DNA of 64,000 bases from Mesorhizobium sp. LMG 17147 (GTDB lineage Bacteria; Pseudomonadota; Alphaproteobacteria; Rhizobiales; Rhizobiaceae), in contig NZ_JANCTC010000002.1 in the NCBI RefSeq assembly GCF_024297145.1, positions 479,001-543,000 on the forward strand, in the 5' to 3' direction. The stretch's first letter is position 1. Every line of letters starts with the position of its first letter. A model generated the notes under the pieces. The model was not told the DNA's origin. It ran no database searches and worked only from the letters and a program-made list of their open reading frames with translations. Of this stretch, positions 27,393 to 37,152 are shown one piece after another. Position numbers and translations under genes: made by a program.

Positions 27393-27566
27393 CTTTGTGC
27401 CGCGGAGACGCCCATTAAGGTCGAAGCCACCACCCGAGACGGCGAACTCCGGATATCCCTGTCTAATGCCGGAGAGCCCATTCCGCACGAGACAATGCAG
27501 GGGATCAGCATTAAGGAATATAATCCTCCCGTTGCGGCGAGCCCCTTCAACGGAGAATCGCCATGA
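27393..27566 (+). pseudogene. Histidine kinase HATPase fragment
   Basis: An in-frame stretch of about 38 codons encodes PIKVEATTRDGELRISLSNA then GEPIPHETMQGI, matching the G1-box region of a histidine-kinase ATPase domain of the phytochrome-like type (S-x-x-N-x-G-x-P-I-P). There is no start, and downstream the sequence loses similarity (the expected LFQPF is gone). It begins directly beside the tRNA fragment, so a larger kinase gene was probably removed. Confidence 0.6.
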
Positions 27567-27848
27567 CTCGAAAGACCCTCGCCGACACTCTGTCCGCCCG
27601 CGAACCATCTAAGTCAATTGTGCGCACCCGATGTGCTGCGAATCGACGAAACTTGACATCCAGGCGCTGATTGACAGGCTCGGCTATGACCACGGCTCGA
27701 TGCATGACGACTTGGTCGGGCTCTTTGTCTGCTCAAATTGCGAGGCTGCCGGCCGTGACCGACCTTCTTCGCATGCATTCCTGACTACGAAGGCCATCAG
27801 CGGGCGCGCAATCGCGACTGGAAGCCAACTTTCGAACGAAGGGGCTGA
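27563..27848 (+). pseudogene. Doubly frameshifted small rhizobial gene
   Basis: Three successive frames read as parts of one small protein: MTRKTLADTLSAREPSKSIV; then LDIQALIDRLGYDHGSMHDD and LVGLFVCSNCEAAGRDR; then FFACIPDYEGHQRARNRDWK ending PTFERR and a stop. I recall intact rhizobial proteins of this pattern with paired CxxC cysteines. Two frame changes, one near codon 30 and one near codon 67, make it a pseudogene. Its ATG overlaps the stop of the kinase fragment by 4 bp. Confidence 0.65.
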
Positions 27849-28088
27849 AAGTGGCCGGCGCCGCTTGGGGGGCGTTGGGGTAGATTGCCTGTAGGCGCCG
27901 GCGGGGCGGATTGGGGTCCGCAGACGCGAATCCTGGGGGCTGCCCTGCGGTTTTTCCGGACACTTCGATTCCCAAGCAAAGTCAACAAAGGGGCGGCGGC
28001 ATGGTGGCCGAGCTTCATCGTTTGCGGACGTTAGGAACGGAAAGGCCGCAACTCACAAAGCCAAACAACGGACGCTTAAGTGGGTATC

Positions 28089-28178
28089 TGGCGGAGAGAG
28101 CGGGATTCGAACCCGCGTTACGGTTTCCCGTAAACACACTTTCCAGGCGTGCGCCTTCAACCACTCGGCCACCTCTCC
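28089..28178 (-). tRNA. tRNA-Ser (anticodon GGA)
   Basis: Complete 90-nt serine tRNA with encoded CCA. The 5' GGAGAGG pairs with TCTCTCC; the D-arm reads TGGCCGAGTGG; the anticodon loop is CTGGAAAG, giving GGA for UCC/UCU; a long variable arm (TTTACGGGAAACCGTAA) confirms a class II tRNA; the T-arm is GCGGGTTCGAATCCCGC. Confidence 0.97.
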
Positions 28179-28604
28179 GTCTTTAGCATTTTCGACGCGG
28201 CCGGTTTCGCCGCGCGGGTTGGGGAGATGCATCTCCTTTGGGATTCCGGACCGGAATTCCGGCCGTGGGCGCCGTCGACCAGCGGATACCCTTTCCCCGC
28301 ACCTGAGCCGTCAAAGCAACAGGCGCGGGGGCTCATCTAGTCGATCCGGTGCCGAATGCCAAGACATAACGATAGTCTATTCGCTTTGCCGGATACGGAT
28401 GCTCACCCCATGTTACCGGAGCACCCGTAGGGAGCCTATCGAAAGGGGCGGCCGAGGTGTGCTCGCCGTCCGGCACGCCGCCGGTTGCGCCGACCGGCGG
28501 TCGCGGGTTCAACTTCGCGTGTCGCGATTGCAGGCGAAGCAAGTAGATCCTATTTAACAGTCCGACACGACATTCTGATAAACTCCTGGGGAGGAAGGGT
28601 CCGG
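28179..28604. other. Intergenic region beside tRNA-Ser
   Basis: About 425 bp with no gene I can support. It includes an inverted repeat (CCGCCGGT/ACCGGCGG, 7-base loop) around 28478-28500 without a T-run. As the region next to a tRNA 3' end lies on the other side, I see no attachment-site copy here. Confidence 0.4.
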
Positions 28605-28928
28605 ATGTTCCGCTTCGTCTTTCGTCTTGCCGCAATGGTCGCGCTTTCGATTTCGGTCATCATGGCCGTGCTCGATGCGACCCGGTCGGTGGCGGCTTCG
28701 GCGCTGGTGATGACTCCGCTCAATACCAGCTGGCTCGCGGTTTCGCCGGATACGCGCAGCGCCTTCGAAAGCTTCGTCCGCGACAAGGTCAATCCGCTGC
28801 TGTGGGACGGTGCCATCGCCTGGGTGCTCAGCCAGCCCGGCTTCGCCGTGTTCGCAATGCTGGCGTTCATTCTTTATGCCATCGGTTACAGGCGGCAGCG
28901 CCCCAGCGGGCGGTTCGCCGCAACCTGA
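28605..28928 (+). CDS. Small two-helix membrane protein
   Basis: A 107-residue protein with an N-terminal helix ([20 protein letters not shown]) and a C-terminal helix ([20 protein letters not shown]) around a soluble middle ([20 protein letters not shown]). I recall similar short proteins in rhizobia without known function. GGGGAGGAAGG lies just ahead of the chosen ATG and rules out the longer upstream start. It is followed by msrA, about 70 bp on. Confidence 0.75.
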   Translation: MFRFVFRLAAMVALSISVIMAVLDATRSVAASALVMTPLNTSWLAVSPDTRSAFESFVRDKVNPLLWDGAIAWVLSQPGFAVFAMLAFILYAIGYRRQRPSGRFAAT

Positions 28929-28995
28929 CATTTCCAGCCTGACCCGGTGTTCCCGTACCGGAGAGGCTCAACCAAGAAGAAAAGGAAACCGCACT

Positions 28996-29658
28996 ATGTT
29001 TCTCAGCGACATGCTGAACAAGAAGCTCAACCTGCCGAAGCCCTCCGAGGCGCTGCCCGGCCGCGACCGGCCGATCCCGACCGCATCGAAGCACTTTGTC
29101 TCGAACCGGCCGCTCAAGGGCCCTTATCCCGAAGGGATGGAAACGGCGATGTTCGGGCTGGGTTGCTTCTGGGGCGCCGAGCGCCTGTTCTGGCAGGTCG
29201 AGGGCGTCTGGGTCACGGCGGCCGGATATGCCGGCGGCGTCACACCCAACCCGACCTACCAGGAAACCTGCACCGGGCTCACCGGCCATGCCGAAGTCGT
29301 GCTCGTCGTCTACGATCCCAAAATCGTGTCCTATGCCGAGCTTTTGAAGCTGTTCTGGGAAAGCCACGACCCGACGCAAGGCATGCGCCAGGGCAATGAT
29401 GTCGGCACCACCTACCGCTCGGCGATCTATACGTTCAACGACGCGCAGTACCAGGCGGCGCTCGCCTCGCGCGATGCCTACGAGGCTTCGCTGCGCGGTG
29501 CCGGACGCGGCAAGATCACCACCGAGATCGCATCGGCGCCGGAATTCTACTTCGCCGAGGAAGACCACCAGCAATATCTGGCGAAGAACCCCTACGGCTA
29601 TTGCGGCCTGCGGGGAACCGGCGTCTCCTGCGCCATTCCGGCCGCCGTCTCCGCCTGA
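28996..29658 (+). CDS. msrA: Peptide-methionine (S)-S-oxide reductase MsrA
   Basis: Repairs oxidised methionine in proteins using thioredoxin. The 220-residue product carries the catalytic [13 protein letters not shown] motif, [26 protein letters not shown] and FFESHDPT-like [20 protein letters not shown], all MsrA hallmarks. The C-terminus ends [13 protein letters not shown], where the Cys residues fit the resolving positions. The N-terminal 45 residues are typical of the longer proteobacterial form. The ATG follows an AAAGGAAA ribosome site. Confidence 0.96.
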   Translation: MFLSDMLNKKLNLPKPSEALPGRDRPIPTASKHFVSNRPLKGPYPEGMETAMFGLGCFWGAERLFWQVEGVWVTAAGYAGGVTPNPTYQETCTGLTGHAEVVLVVYDPKIVSYAELLKLFWESHDPTQGMRQGNDVGTTYRSAIYTFNDAQYQAALASRDAYEASLRGAGRGKITTEIASAPEFYFAEEDHQQYLAKNPYGYCGLRGTGVSCAIPAAVSA

Positions 29659-29872
29659 TTTATGCCCCTGACGCAAGGAATATGCTGTGGCGCCGCGATG
29701 CGGCGCCATGCTTTTCCAAAGGGTCAAAATTCCACGTGAATTTTGTTTCGGGCCGTGCCAGATTGACCCGAAGCGGGAGGAAGACACTCCTGCCTGACGC
29801 TGCATGCCTGCCGGAGAACCGGGCCGGCATGCGGTGCATAATGGACAAATAACCGACAGGGGTGTGGATCAC

Positions 29873-30862
<990 letters not shown>

Positions 30863-30887
30863 CTGATCGACATTGCAGACTGACGAG

Positions 30888-30913
30888 CCGCCGGGTGAAA
30901 GCCCGGCGGTTTT
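30888..30913 (+). terminator. Intrinsic terminator after the BMP binding-protein gene
   Basis: An 8-bp perfect GC stem (CCGCCGGG/CCCGGCGG, loop TGAAAG) followed by TTTT, 26 bp after the stop codon. It sets the binding-protein transcript apart from the ABC ATPase gene further on. Confidence 0.85.
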
Positions 30914-30927
30914 GCGTTGTCAGCCGC

Positions 30928-31149
30928 TCACCAGTGCGGCGGCTTGGTCACCGGCACGTCGGGTGCGGCCTGTTCCTCCAGCGCCAGGAAGCGCTCGGCC
31001 AGCGCATCAAGCTTGCGCTGCATGCGCTCGATCACTTTCCACTGCTCGGCGATCTGGCCTGACAGTTCCTCGATGGTCTTCTCCTGCTCGGCGGCGCGGA
31101 TTTCCAGCGTCGTCAGCCGGTGGTCGGGCATGTCGGCGGGCATGGTCAT
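30928..31149 (-). CDS. slyX: SlyX homologue
   Basis: A 73-residue coiled-coil protein ending in PPHW, like the SlyX C-terminal P-P-H-(Y/W), with heptad-rich RLTTLEIRAAEQEKTIEELS and QWKVIERMQRKLDALAERFL. SlyX has no firm function. It lies on the opposite strand between the BMP binding protein and its ATPase, splitting the transport locus. The ATG with GAGGAT about 5 bp ahead was chosen over a longer open frame. Confidence 0.88.
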   Translation of the reverse strand: MTMPADMPDHRLTTLEIRAAEQEKTIEELSGQIAEQWKVIERMQRKLDALAERFLALEEQAAPDVPVTKPPHW

Positions 31150-31328
31150 CAAATCCTCGATCAGGCGATTGTGCAGGCTGCGGCCACGTTGGAAATTGAC
31201 AAGCATGGCGGGATTTGTCGAGAGTGAACCCTGCTCCGGCCAATTGGCATAGACCCAATTGGCACAGACTGGGCGTCATGCTAGGCGTTTGACCAAGCGG
31301 TAAAAAAATAACAGTGGGAACAGGCTGC

Positions 31329-32861
31329 ATGGCGCAAGCCGCAATCGAGCTGATCGGCATCGACAAGAGCTTTGGCGCCGTGCGCGCCAACCGCGACATC
31401 AATCTGGAGATTATGCGCGGCACCATCCATGGCATCGTCGGTGAGAACGGCGCCGGCAAGTCGACGCTGATGTCGATCCTCTATGGTTTCTACCAGGCCG
31501 ATTCCGGCGAAATCCGTGTCGGCGGCCAGCCGGCATCGATCAAGACACCGAATGATGCGATCGCGCTCGGCATCGGCATGGTGCATCAGCATTTCATGCT
31601 GGTCGACAATTTCTCGGTCCTGGAAAACGTCATTCTCGGCGCCGAAAGCGATGCACTGCTGAAGAAGAGCATCGCCAAGGCGCGTTCCGAGCTGGAACGG
31701 CTCGAGCGCGAATACGGGCTCGAAGTCGATCCCGACGCCGTCATCGAGGAGTTGCCGGTCGGCCTGCAGCAACGCGTCGAAATCCTCAAGGCGCTCTATC
31801 GCGGCGCCGAAATCCTGATCCTCGACGAGCCGACGGGTGTGCTGACGCCGGCCGAGGCCGACCATCTGTTCCGCATCCTCAGGCAGCTGAAGGAGCAGGG
31901 CAAGACGATCGTGCTGATCACCCACAAGCTGCGCGAGATCATGGCGATCACCGACACCGTCTCGGTGATGCGCCAGGGCACGATGGTGGCGACACGCGAA
32001 ACCAGGAAGACCACGGTCGAGGAACTGGCGGAGCTGATGGTCGGCCGGCGCGTGCTGCTGCGCGTCGAGAAGGGCGAGGCGAAGGCCGGCGGCGTCAAGC
32101 TCGCGGTCAAGAACCTGACGGTCAAGGATTCCCGCGGCGTCACCATGGTCGACGACGTCTCCTTCGACGTCCATGCCGGCGAGATCGTCGGCATTGCGGG
32201 CGTCGCCGGCAACGGGCAGTCCGAATTGCTCGAGGCGATTTCCGGCATCAGGCATGCCGTTTCGGGCTCGGTCATGCTCGACGGCAAGCCGATCGACCTC
32301 ACCGGCGCCGCCGACCCTGGCGAGCTGCGCGAGCGCGGCCTTGCCCATGTGCCGGAGGACCGCCATCACGTCGGGCTGGTGCTGGCCTTCGAGGAGAACG
32401 AGAATTCGATCCTCGGCTACCAGGACGATGAGCGCTATCTGAAGGGGCCGTTTCTCGACATCGACGCCATCCGTGACGATGCCCGGGACAAGATCGTCAA
32501 ATATGACATCCGCCCGGCGGACTGCCGCCTCAAGACCGCCAATTTCTCCGGCGGCAACCAGCAGAAGATCGTGCTGGCGCGGGAAATGGAACAAGATCCC
32601 GGCGTGTTGATCGTCGGCCAGCCGACGCGCGGCGTCGATGTCGGCGCCATCGAATTCATCCACAAGCGCCTCATCGCCATGCGCGACCAGGGCAAGGCGG
32701 TGCTGGTGGTTTCGGTCGAACTCGACGAGATCCGCTCGCTGTCCGACCGCATCCTGGTGATGTTTGCCGGCCGCATCGTCGGCGAACGCGGCCCCGACGC
32801 GACCGAGGGCGAGCTCGGCCTGCTGATGGCCGGCGTCGAGCAGCGCGAGGCGGCGGAATGA
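31329..32861 (+). CDS. BMP-type nucleoside ABC transporter ATPase (two NBDs)
   Basis: A 510-residue ATPase with two nucleotide-binding domains in tandem, as in sugar and BMP-type importers. Domain 1: Walker A GENGAGKSTL, Q-loop MVHQHFMLV, LPVGLQQRVEILKALYRG, Walker B ILILDEPTGVLTP. Domain 2: degenerate Walker A GVAGNGQSEL, signature FSGGNQQKIVLAREM, and VGQPTRGVDVGAIEFIH. Its TGA shares ATGA with the start of the GIY-YIG gene, not with the permease gene as would be expected. Confidence 0.95.
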   Translation: MAQAAIELIGIDKSFGAVRANRDINLEIMRGTIHGIVGENGAGKSTLMSILYGFYQADSGEIRVGGQPASIKTPNDAIALGIGMVHQHFMLVDNFSVLENVILGAESDALLKKSIAKARSELERLEREYGLEVDPDAVIEELPVGLQQRVEILKALYRGAEILILDEPTGVLTPAEADHLFRILRQLKEQGKTIVLITHKLREIMAITDTVSVMRQGTMVATRETRKTTVEELAELMVGRRVLLRVEKGEAKAGGVKLAVKNLTVKDSRGVTMVDDVSFDVHAGEIVGIAGVAGNGQSELLEAISGIRHAVSGSVMLDGKPIDLTGAADPGELRERGLAHVPEDRHHVGLVLAFEENENSILGYQDDERYLKGPFLDIDAIRDDARDKIVKYDIRPADCRLKTANFSGGNQQKIVLAREMEQDPGVLIVGQPTRGVDVGAIEFIHKRLIAMRDQGKAVLVVSVELDEIRSLSDRILVMFAGRIVGERGPDATEGELGLLMAGVEQREAAE

Positions 32862-32866
32862 GCACC
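32847..32866 (+). repeat. Left copy of the junction repeat flanking the GIY-YIG gene
   Basis: GAGGCGGCGGAATGAGCACC spans the end of the ATPase gene and the start of the GIY-YIG gene. It matches the right copy at 16 of 20 positions, including the stop/start ATGAGCAC core. Confidence 0.6.
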
Positions 32867-33829
32867 GTTGGGCGAACCGTGAGGATGTTCCTGGTCGACG
32901 GCTCTCCGTCCGGAATAGTAACTGCTGAAATAATGAATTGGACTGGGCATGCGCTCCTTGCGCCACGCAGTGAGATAGGACGCATTCGAAAGCGGCCTGA
33001 GTCTCAAAAGACAGGCATTTATTTCTTGTTGGGTGAAGTGGCTACGTCTTCGGAAAAACGGTCTGTATATATCGGGGAAAGTGACGATGTCGGAAGGCGG
33101 ATTGAGCAGCACGCAGCGTCAAAGGAAGAGGATTTCTTCGAGAGATTTTGCATATTTACAAGCAAAGACGCAAATCTGACTAAAGCCCACGCCAGGTATC
33201 TAGAAAATAGATTGAGCTCTATATCTGGCGAATCCGGGAGGTCCATTTTACTGAACAGCAACACACCGCCTTCTGGGAGCCTTCCAGAGTCTGACATTGC
33301 TGATATGGAATTCTTTATTTCTCAGATAGAGCTCGTGCTTCCGGTGCTTGGCTACGATTTTCTCAAGGGGCGCCCGTCGGCGATAGTGGCCAAGCCAACC
33401 TTAGAAGATTTTTTGGTAGACAATTCTGGAATCAAAAATAGCGGGGCCAACACGGCCAACGACATCACACAGCTTCGACTGGTTGATCCGAAGACGGGAG
33501 TCGATGCTACGGCGCTTATGAGTGGTGGTGAGTATCTAGTTCTTCGGGATTCGTATGCGAGAGCTAATGCGATGGATTCTCTCGCAAGGCATTTGAGTGG
33601 TTACAACGCACTACGAAATTCGCTGATTGGGGACGGTTCATTGGTTCCCCACCCAAGTCGCAGGGATATCTTGATTTTCACGAGAGACGTTGCGTTCCGA
33701 AGTCCCAGTGCTGCGTCCGCTATTATCCTGGGCCGTAGCGACAATGGCAGATTTTCTTGGAAGATTGGAGATACCGGGGAGACTTTGGCGCAGTATCAAT
33801 CCAGAAAAATAGCTGAGGCCGCCGAGTGA
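32858..33829 (+). CDS. GIY-YIG nuclease family protein inserted in the ABC operon
   Basis: A 323-residue protein with an N-terminal GIY-YIG fold: TGIYFLLGEVATSSEKRSVYIGESDDVGRRIEQH, where GIY and YIG motifs and the catalytic-type Arg (in GRRIEQH) are visible, followed by FCIFTSKDANLTKAHARYLE with the metal-site-type Glu. The remaining 200 residues match no family I know. Base composition is much lower in GC, with codons such as AGA, ATA and TTA that neighbours avoid. Start and stop both overlap the flanking transporter genes by 4 bp. It is probably a mobile or selfish endonuclease, or a cargo gene. Confidence 0.85.
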   Translation: MSTVGRTVRMFLVDGSPSGIVTAEIMNWTGHALLAPRSEIGRIRKRPESQKTGIYFLLGEVATSSEKRSVYIGESDDVGRRIEQHAASKEEDFFERFCIFTSKDANLTKAHARYLENRLSSISGESGRSILLNSNTPPSGSLPESDIADMEFFISQIELVLPVLGYDFLKGRPSAIVAKPTLEDFLVDNSGIKNSGANTANDITQLRLVDPKTGVDATALMSGGEYLVLRDSYARANAMDSLARHLSGYNALRNSLIGDGSLVPHPSRRDILIFTRDVAFRSPSAASAIILGRSDNGRFSWKIGDTGETLAQYQSRKIAEAAE

Positions 33830-33834
33830 GCACT
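33815..33834 (+). repeat. Right copy of the junction repeat flanking the GIY-YIG gene
   Basis: GAGGCCGCCGAGTGAGCACT spans the end of the GIY-YIG gene and the start of the permease gene. As a result the ATPase and the GIY-YIG protein both end in EAAE, and the GIY-YIG protein and the permease both begin MST. Confidence 0.6.
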
Positions 33835-34965
33835 CCCTATGCCAAGCTGCCGGCCTGGGCCGACTACGTGCTGATCCCGCTGATCAATCTGTTCGTCGCC
33901 TTCGTCGTTGCCGGCTTCGTCGTCATATTGGTCGGTGAGAACCCGTTGCGCGCGGCTGTCATCCTGGTCGAGGGCGCCTTCGGTCGCGGCCAAGGCATCG
34001 CGTTCACGCTTTTCTATGCCACCACCTTCATCTTCAGCGGGCTTTCGGTGGCGGTTGCGGCGCATTGCGGCCTGTTCAACATCGGTGGCGAGGGCCAGGG
34101 CTATATCGCCGGTCTCGGTATCGGCATCGTTTGCCTGGCCTTCGACAGCGTGCTGCCCTGGTGGCTGACCTTCCCGATCGCCATTATCGCCGCCGCGGCG
34201 ATGGGCGCGCTGTGGGCGCTGATCCCGGCCTATCTGCAGGCCAGGCGCGGCTCGCACATCGTCATAACCACCATCATGTTCAACTTCATCGCCGCCAGCG
34301 TCATGGTCTATGCGCTGGTGGGGATGCTGAAGCCGCCCGGCTCGATGGCGCCGCAGACGCGCACCTTCCTCGAAGGCGCGCAATTGCCGAAGCTCAACTG
34401 GGTCATCGAATTGTTCGGCGCCAAAATCCGTTCGGCGCCATTCAACGTCAGTTCCCTGCTGGCGCTAGCCATGGCCTTTCTGGTGTGGGTGCTGATCTGG
34501 CGCACGAGGCTCGGCTATGAGATGCGCACCTATGGCCACAGCCCGAAAGCGGCGCGTTATGCCGGGATTTCGGAGATACGCATCATCATCATTGCGATGA
34601 TGATCTCGGGCGCGCTGGCCGGCATGATGGCGCTCAACCCGACGATGGGCGACCAGCACAATGTTGCGCTCGAATTCGTTTCGGGCGCCGGTTTCGTCGG
34701 CATCGCGGTGGCGCTGATGGGTCGCTTGCACCCGGTCGGCATCGTGCTGGCGGCGATCCTGTTCGGCATGCTCTACCAGGGCGGCGCCGAGCTCGCCTTC
34801 GAGATGCCGGCGATCAGCCGCGACATGATCGTCATCATCCAGGGCCTCGTCATCCTGTTCGCCGGCGCGCTCGAGCATATGTTCCGGCCCTATGTCCAGG
34901 CGTTGTTCGCCTCGCTCAGCCCGAAATCGGTCGGCATGGAAGCGGTCAAAGGGAAGGGCGCCTGA
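33826..34965 (+). CDS. BMP-type nucleoside ABC transporter permease 1
   Basis: Membrane subunit of 379 residues with about ten helices. The central GLFNIGGEGQGYIAGLGIGI motif (N-I-G-x-E-G) and HIVITTIMFNFIAASVMVYA are typical of BMP-type permeases. GTG start overlapping the GIY-YIG stop; its normal partner start would overlap the ATPase stop. Works with the second permease immediately downstream. Confidence 0.94.
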   Translation: MSTPYAKLPAWADYVLIPLINLFVAFVVAGFVVILVGENPLRAAVILVEGAFGRGQGIAFTLFYATTFIFSGLSVAVAAHCGLFNIGGEGQGYIAGLGIGIVCLAFDSVLPWWLTFPIAIIAAAAMGALWALIPAYLQARRGSHIVITTIMFNFIAASVMVYALVGMLKPPGSMAPQTRTFLEGAQLPKLNWVIELFGAKIRSAPFNVSSLLALAMAFLVWVLIWRTRLGYEMRTYGHSPKAARYAGISEIRIIIIAMMISGALAGMMALNPTMGDQHNVALEFVSGAGFVGIAVALMGRLHPVGIVLAAILFGMLYQGGAELAFEMPAISRDMIVIIQGLVILFAGALEHMFRPYVQALFASLSPKSVGMEAVKGKGA

Positions 34966-34966
34966 G

Positions 34967-35938
34967 ATGGATTTCTTCAACGCCATCGTACAAGTCCTGG
35001 ACTCGACCATCCGCCTTTCGGTCCCCTTGCTGCTCGCCTGCCTCGCCGGCCTCTATTCGGAGCGGGCCGGCGTCTTCGACATCGGGCTCGAGGGCAAGAT
35101 GCTTGTCGGCGCCTTCGCCGGTGCGGCCGCCGCCTCGGTCTTCCACTCGGCCTATATCGGCCTCGGCATGGCCATCCTCATCTCGGTTGCCTTCGCGCTG
35201 ATCCACGGCTTTGCCTCGATCACCCATCGCGGCAACCAGATCGTTTCCGGCGTCGCGATCAATTTCATTGCCGCCGGATCGACGATCATGCTCGGCCAGG
35301 CCTGGTTCCAGCAAGGCGGGCGCACACCGGCGCTGGCTGCCGGCGAGCGCTTCGAAGCAATCATCTGGCCGGGCGCGGATGCGCTCAGGGGCGTTCCGAT
35401 TCTCGGGCCGATCTATTCGGAACTCATCTCCGGCCACTCCGTGCTGGTCTATCTCGCCTTCCTGGCCGTGCCGTTCACCTGGTGGGTGCTGTTTCGCACC
35501 CGCTTCGGGCTCCGCCTGCGCGCTGTCGGCGAGAACCCGGCGGCCGTCGACACCGCCGGCATCTCGGTCGCCTGGCTGCGCTACCGGGCGCTGATTTGCA
35601 CCGGCGTGCTCACCGGCATTGCCGGCGCCTATCTGTCGATGGTGCAGAATGGCGGCTTCGTGAAGGACATGACCGCCGGCAAGGGCTATATCGCGCTGGC
35701 CGCGCTGATCTTCGCCAAATGGAAACCGGTCAACGCCATGTTCGCCTGCCTGCTGTTCGGCTTCCTCGACGCCGCGTCGATCCGCCTGCAAGGCACGCCG
35801 CTGCCGCTGATCGGCAAGGTGCCGGTGCAATTCATGCAGGCGCTGCCCTATGTGCTGACCGTCATCCTGCTTGCCGGCTTCATCGGCAAGGCAATCCCGC
35901 CGCGCGCCGGCGGCGTGCCTTATGTCAAGGAACGCTGA
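34967..35938 (+). CDS. BMP-type nucleoside ABC transporter permease 2
   Basis: Second membrane subunit, 323 residues, with YSERAGVFDIGLEGKMLVGA (the D-I-G-x-E-G motif) and GNQIVSGVAINFIAAGSTIM. It starts 1 bp after the first permease's stop, so the two form the heterodimeric pore. An upstream open frame exists, but the ATG here matches the family start. It is followed 6 bp on by cdd. Confidence 0.95.
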   Translation: MDFFNAIVQVLDSTIRLSVPLLLACLAGLYSERAGVFDIGLEGKMLVGAFAGAAAASVFHSAYIGLGMAILISVAFALIHGFASITHRGNQIVSGVAINFIAAGSTIMLGQAWFQQGGRTPALAAGERFEAIIWPGADALRGVPILGPIYSELISGHSVLVYLAFLAVPFTWWVLFRTRFGLRLRAVGENPAAVDTAGISVAWLRYRALICTGVLTGIAGAYLSMVQNGGFVKDMTAGKGYIALAALIFAKWKPVNAMFACLLFGFLDAASIRLQGTPLPLIGKVPVQFMQALPYVLTVILLAGFIGKAIPPRAGGVPYVKER

Positions 35939-35944
35939 TCTATC

Positions 35945-36337
35945 ATGGCTCATGATCTGTTCGAAGCGGCGAAAGCCGCCATGGCCAAGGCCTATGCGCC
36001 CTATTCGAAATTTCCGGTCGGCGCGGCGCTGCGCACCGAGGACGGCCGTGTCTTCACCGGCGCCAATGTCGAGATCGCGTCCTATCCTGAGGGCTGGTGC
36101 GCCGAAACCACCGCGCTCGGCCACTACGTCATGGGTGGCGGCGGCAAGATCACGGAAATCGCCGTGATCGCCGAACGCGTGGCAAAATGCTCGCCCTGCG
36201 GCGGCTGCCGGCAGCGGCTGGCCGAATTCTGCCGGCCGGAGACGAAGTTCTATCTCTGCGATGACAGCGGCGTGGTCGAGACCGTGACCATGGGCGAGTT
36301 GTTGCCATACGGGTTTGAAGGCGATGTGCTGAAATGA
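35945..36337 (+). CDS. cdd: Cytidine deaminase
   Basis: Converts cytidine and deoxycytidine to uridine and deoxyuridine. The 130-residue product shows the zinc site of the family: GANVEIASYPEGWCAETTAL (CAE, zinc Cys and catalytic Glu) and KCSPCGGCRQRLAEF (PCxxC). The homotetrameric short form. It overlaps the next gene by 4 bp. Confidence 0.95.
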   Translation: MAHDLFEAAKAAMAKAYAPYSKFPVGAALRTEDGRVFTGANVEIASYPEGWCAETTALGHYVMGGGGKITEIAVIAERVAKCSPCGGCRQRLAEFCRPETKFYLCDDSGVVETVTMGELLPYGFEGDVLK

Positions 36338-37152
36338 AGGAAGCGCTCGATCACCTCGTCGAAAGGCTGGATGGGCTGGCGCCGACCACCGCCTTGGTGC
36401 TGGGGTCAGGGCTTGGCGGGCTCGTCGACCAGGTCGAGGATGCGGTGCGCATCTCCTACGCCGACTTGCCGGGGTTTCCCCGAAGCGGCGTCAGCGGCCA
36501 TGCCGGCGAGGTGGTGGCGGGGCTCTTTGCCGGCACGCCGGTGCTGATGCTGTCCGGCCGCGCACACTATTACGAGCACGGCAACGCAGCGGCGATGCGG
36601 CCGGCGCTGGAAGTGCTCGCCGGCCTCGGCATCTCCAGGCTGATCCTCACCAACGCCGCCGGTTCGGTCGATCCCGGGATGGGGCCGGGCTCGGTGATGC
36701 TGATCACCGACCACATCAATTTCTCGGGGTCCAACCCGCTGATCGGCGAACCGAGCGACCGCCGTTTTGTCGGCCTGACCGAAGCCTATGACGCCGATCT
36801 CCGCTCCGCCATCGAGCGGGCGGCGAAGGCGACCGGTACCATGCTGCACAAGGGCGTCTATATGTGGTTCTCCGGCCCATGCTTCGAGACGCCCGCCGAG
36901 ATCCGCATGGCGCGCGTCATGGGCGCCAACGCGGTCGGCATGTCGACGGTGCCGGAGGTCATTCTCGCGCGCTTCCTCGGGCTGCGCGTCGCCGCCTGTT
37001 CGGTCGTGACCAACCTTGCCGCTGGCATGACCGGAGCCGAGCTGTCGCACCAGGAGACCAAGGACATGGCGCCGGTCGGCGGTGCGCGGCTGGCGACCAT
37101 CCTGCAGCGTGTTTTTCAAGACGGGCTTCCGGAGCACAGGGTCGACGCCTGA
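36334..37152 (+). CDS. Purine nucleoside phosphorylase
   Basis: Phosphorolysis of inosine and guanosine to base and ribose-1-phosphate. The 272-residue protein has [13 protein letters not shown], the active-site [30 protein letters not shown] and the substrate loop [20 protein letters not shown], with GMSTVPEVI, all typical of the trimeric (PNP/MTAP) class. Stop overlaps the start of deoA (TGATG). Confidence 0.95.
   Translation: MKEALDHLVERLDGLAPTTALVLGSGLGGLVDQVEDAVRISYADLPGFPRSGVSGHAGEVVAGLFAGTPVLMLSGRAHYYEHGNAAAMRPALEVLAGLGISRLILTNAAGSVDPGMGPGSVMLITDHINFSGSNPLIGEPSDRRFVGLTEAYDADLRSAIERAAKATGTMLHKGVYMWFSGPCFETPAEIRMARVMGANAVGMSTVPEVILARFLGLRVAACSVVTNLAAGMTGAELSHQETKDMAPVGGARLATILQRVFQDGLPEHRVDA

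Noticed and set aside
27363..27440. A complete tRNA gene on the minus strand.
   Set aside because: Only the T-arm and acceptor 3' half are present; no D-arm, anticodon arm or 5' acceptor half can be folded from the adjoining bases.
28441..28520. A second tRNA near the GCGGGTTCAA sequence.
   Set aside because: No cloverleaf arms can be formed; the resemblance is limited to a short T-loop-like string.
31281..32966. A 561-codon minus-strand open frame opposite the ABC ATPase.
   Set aside because: Antisense shadow: the plus strand has both complete ATPase domains.
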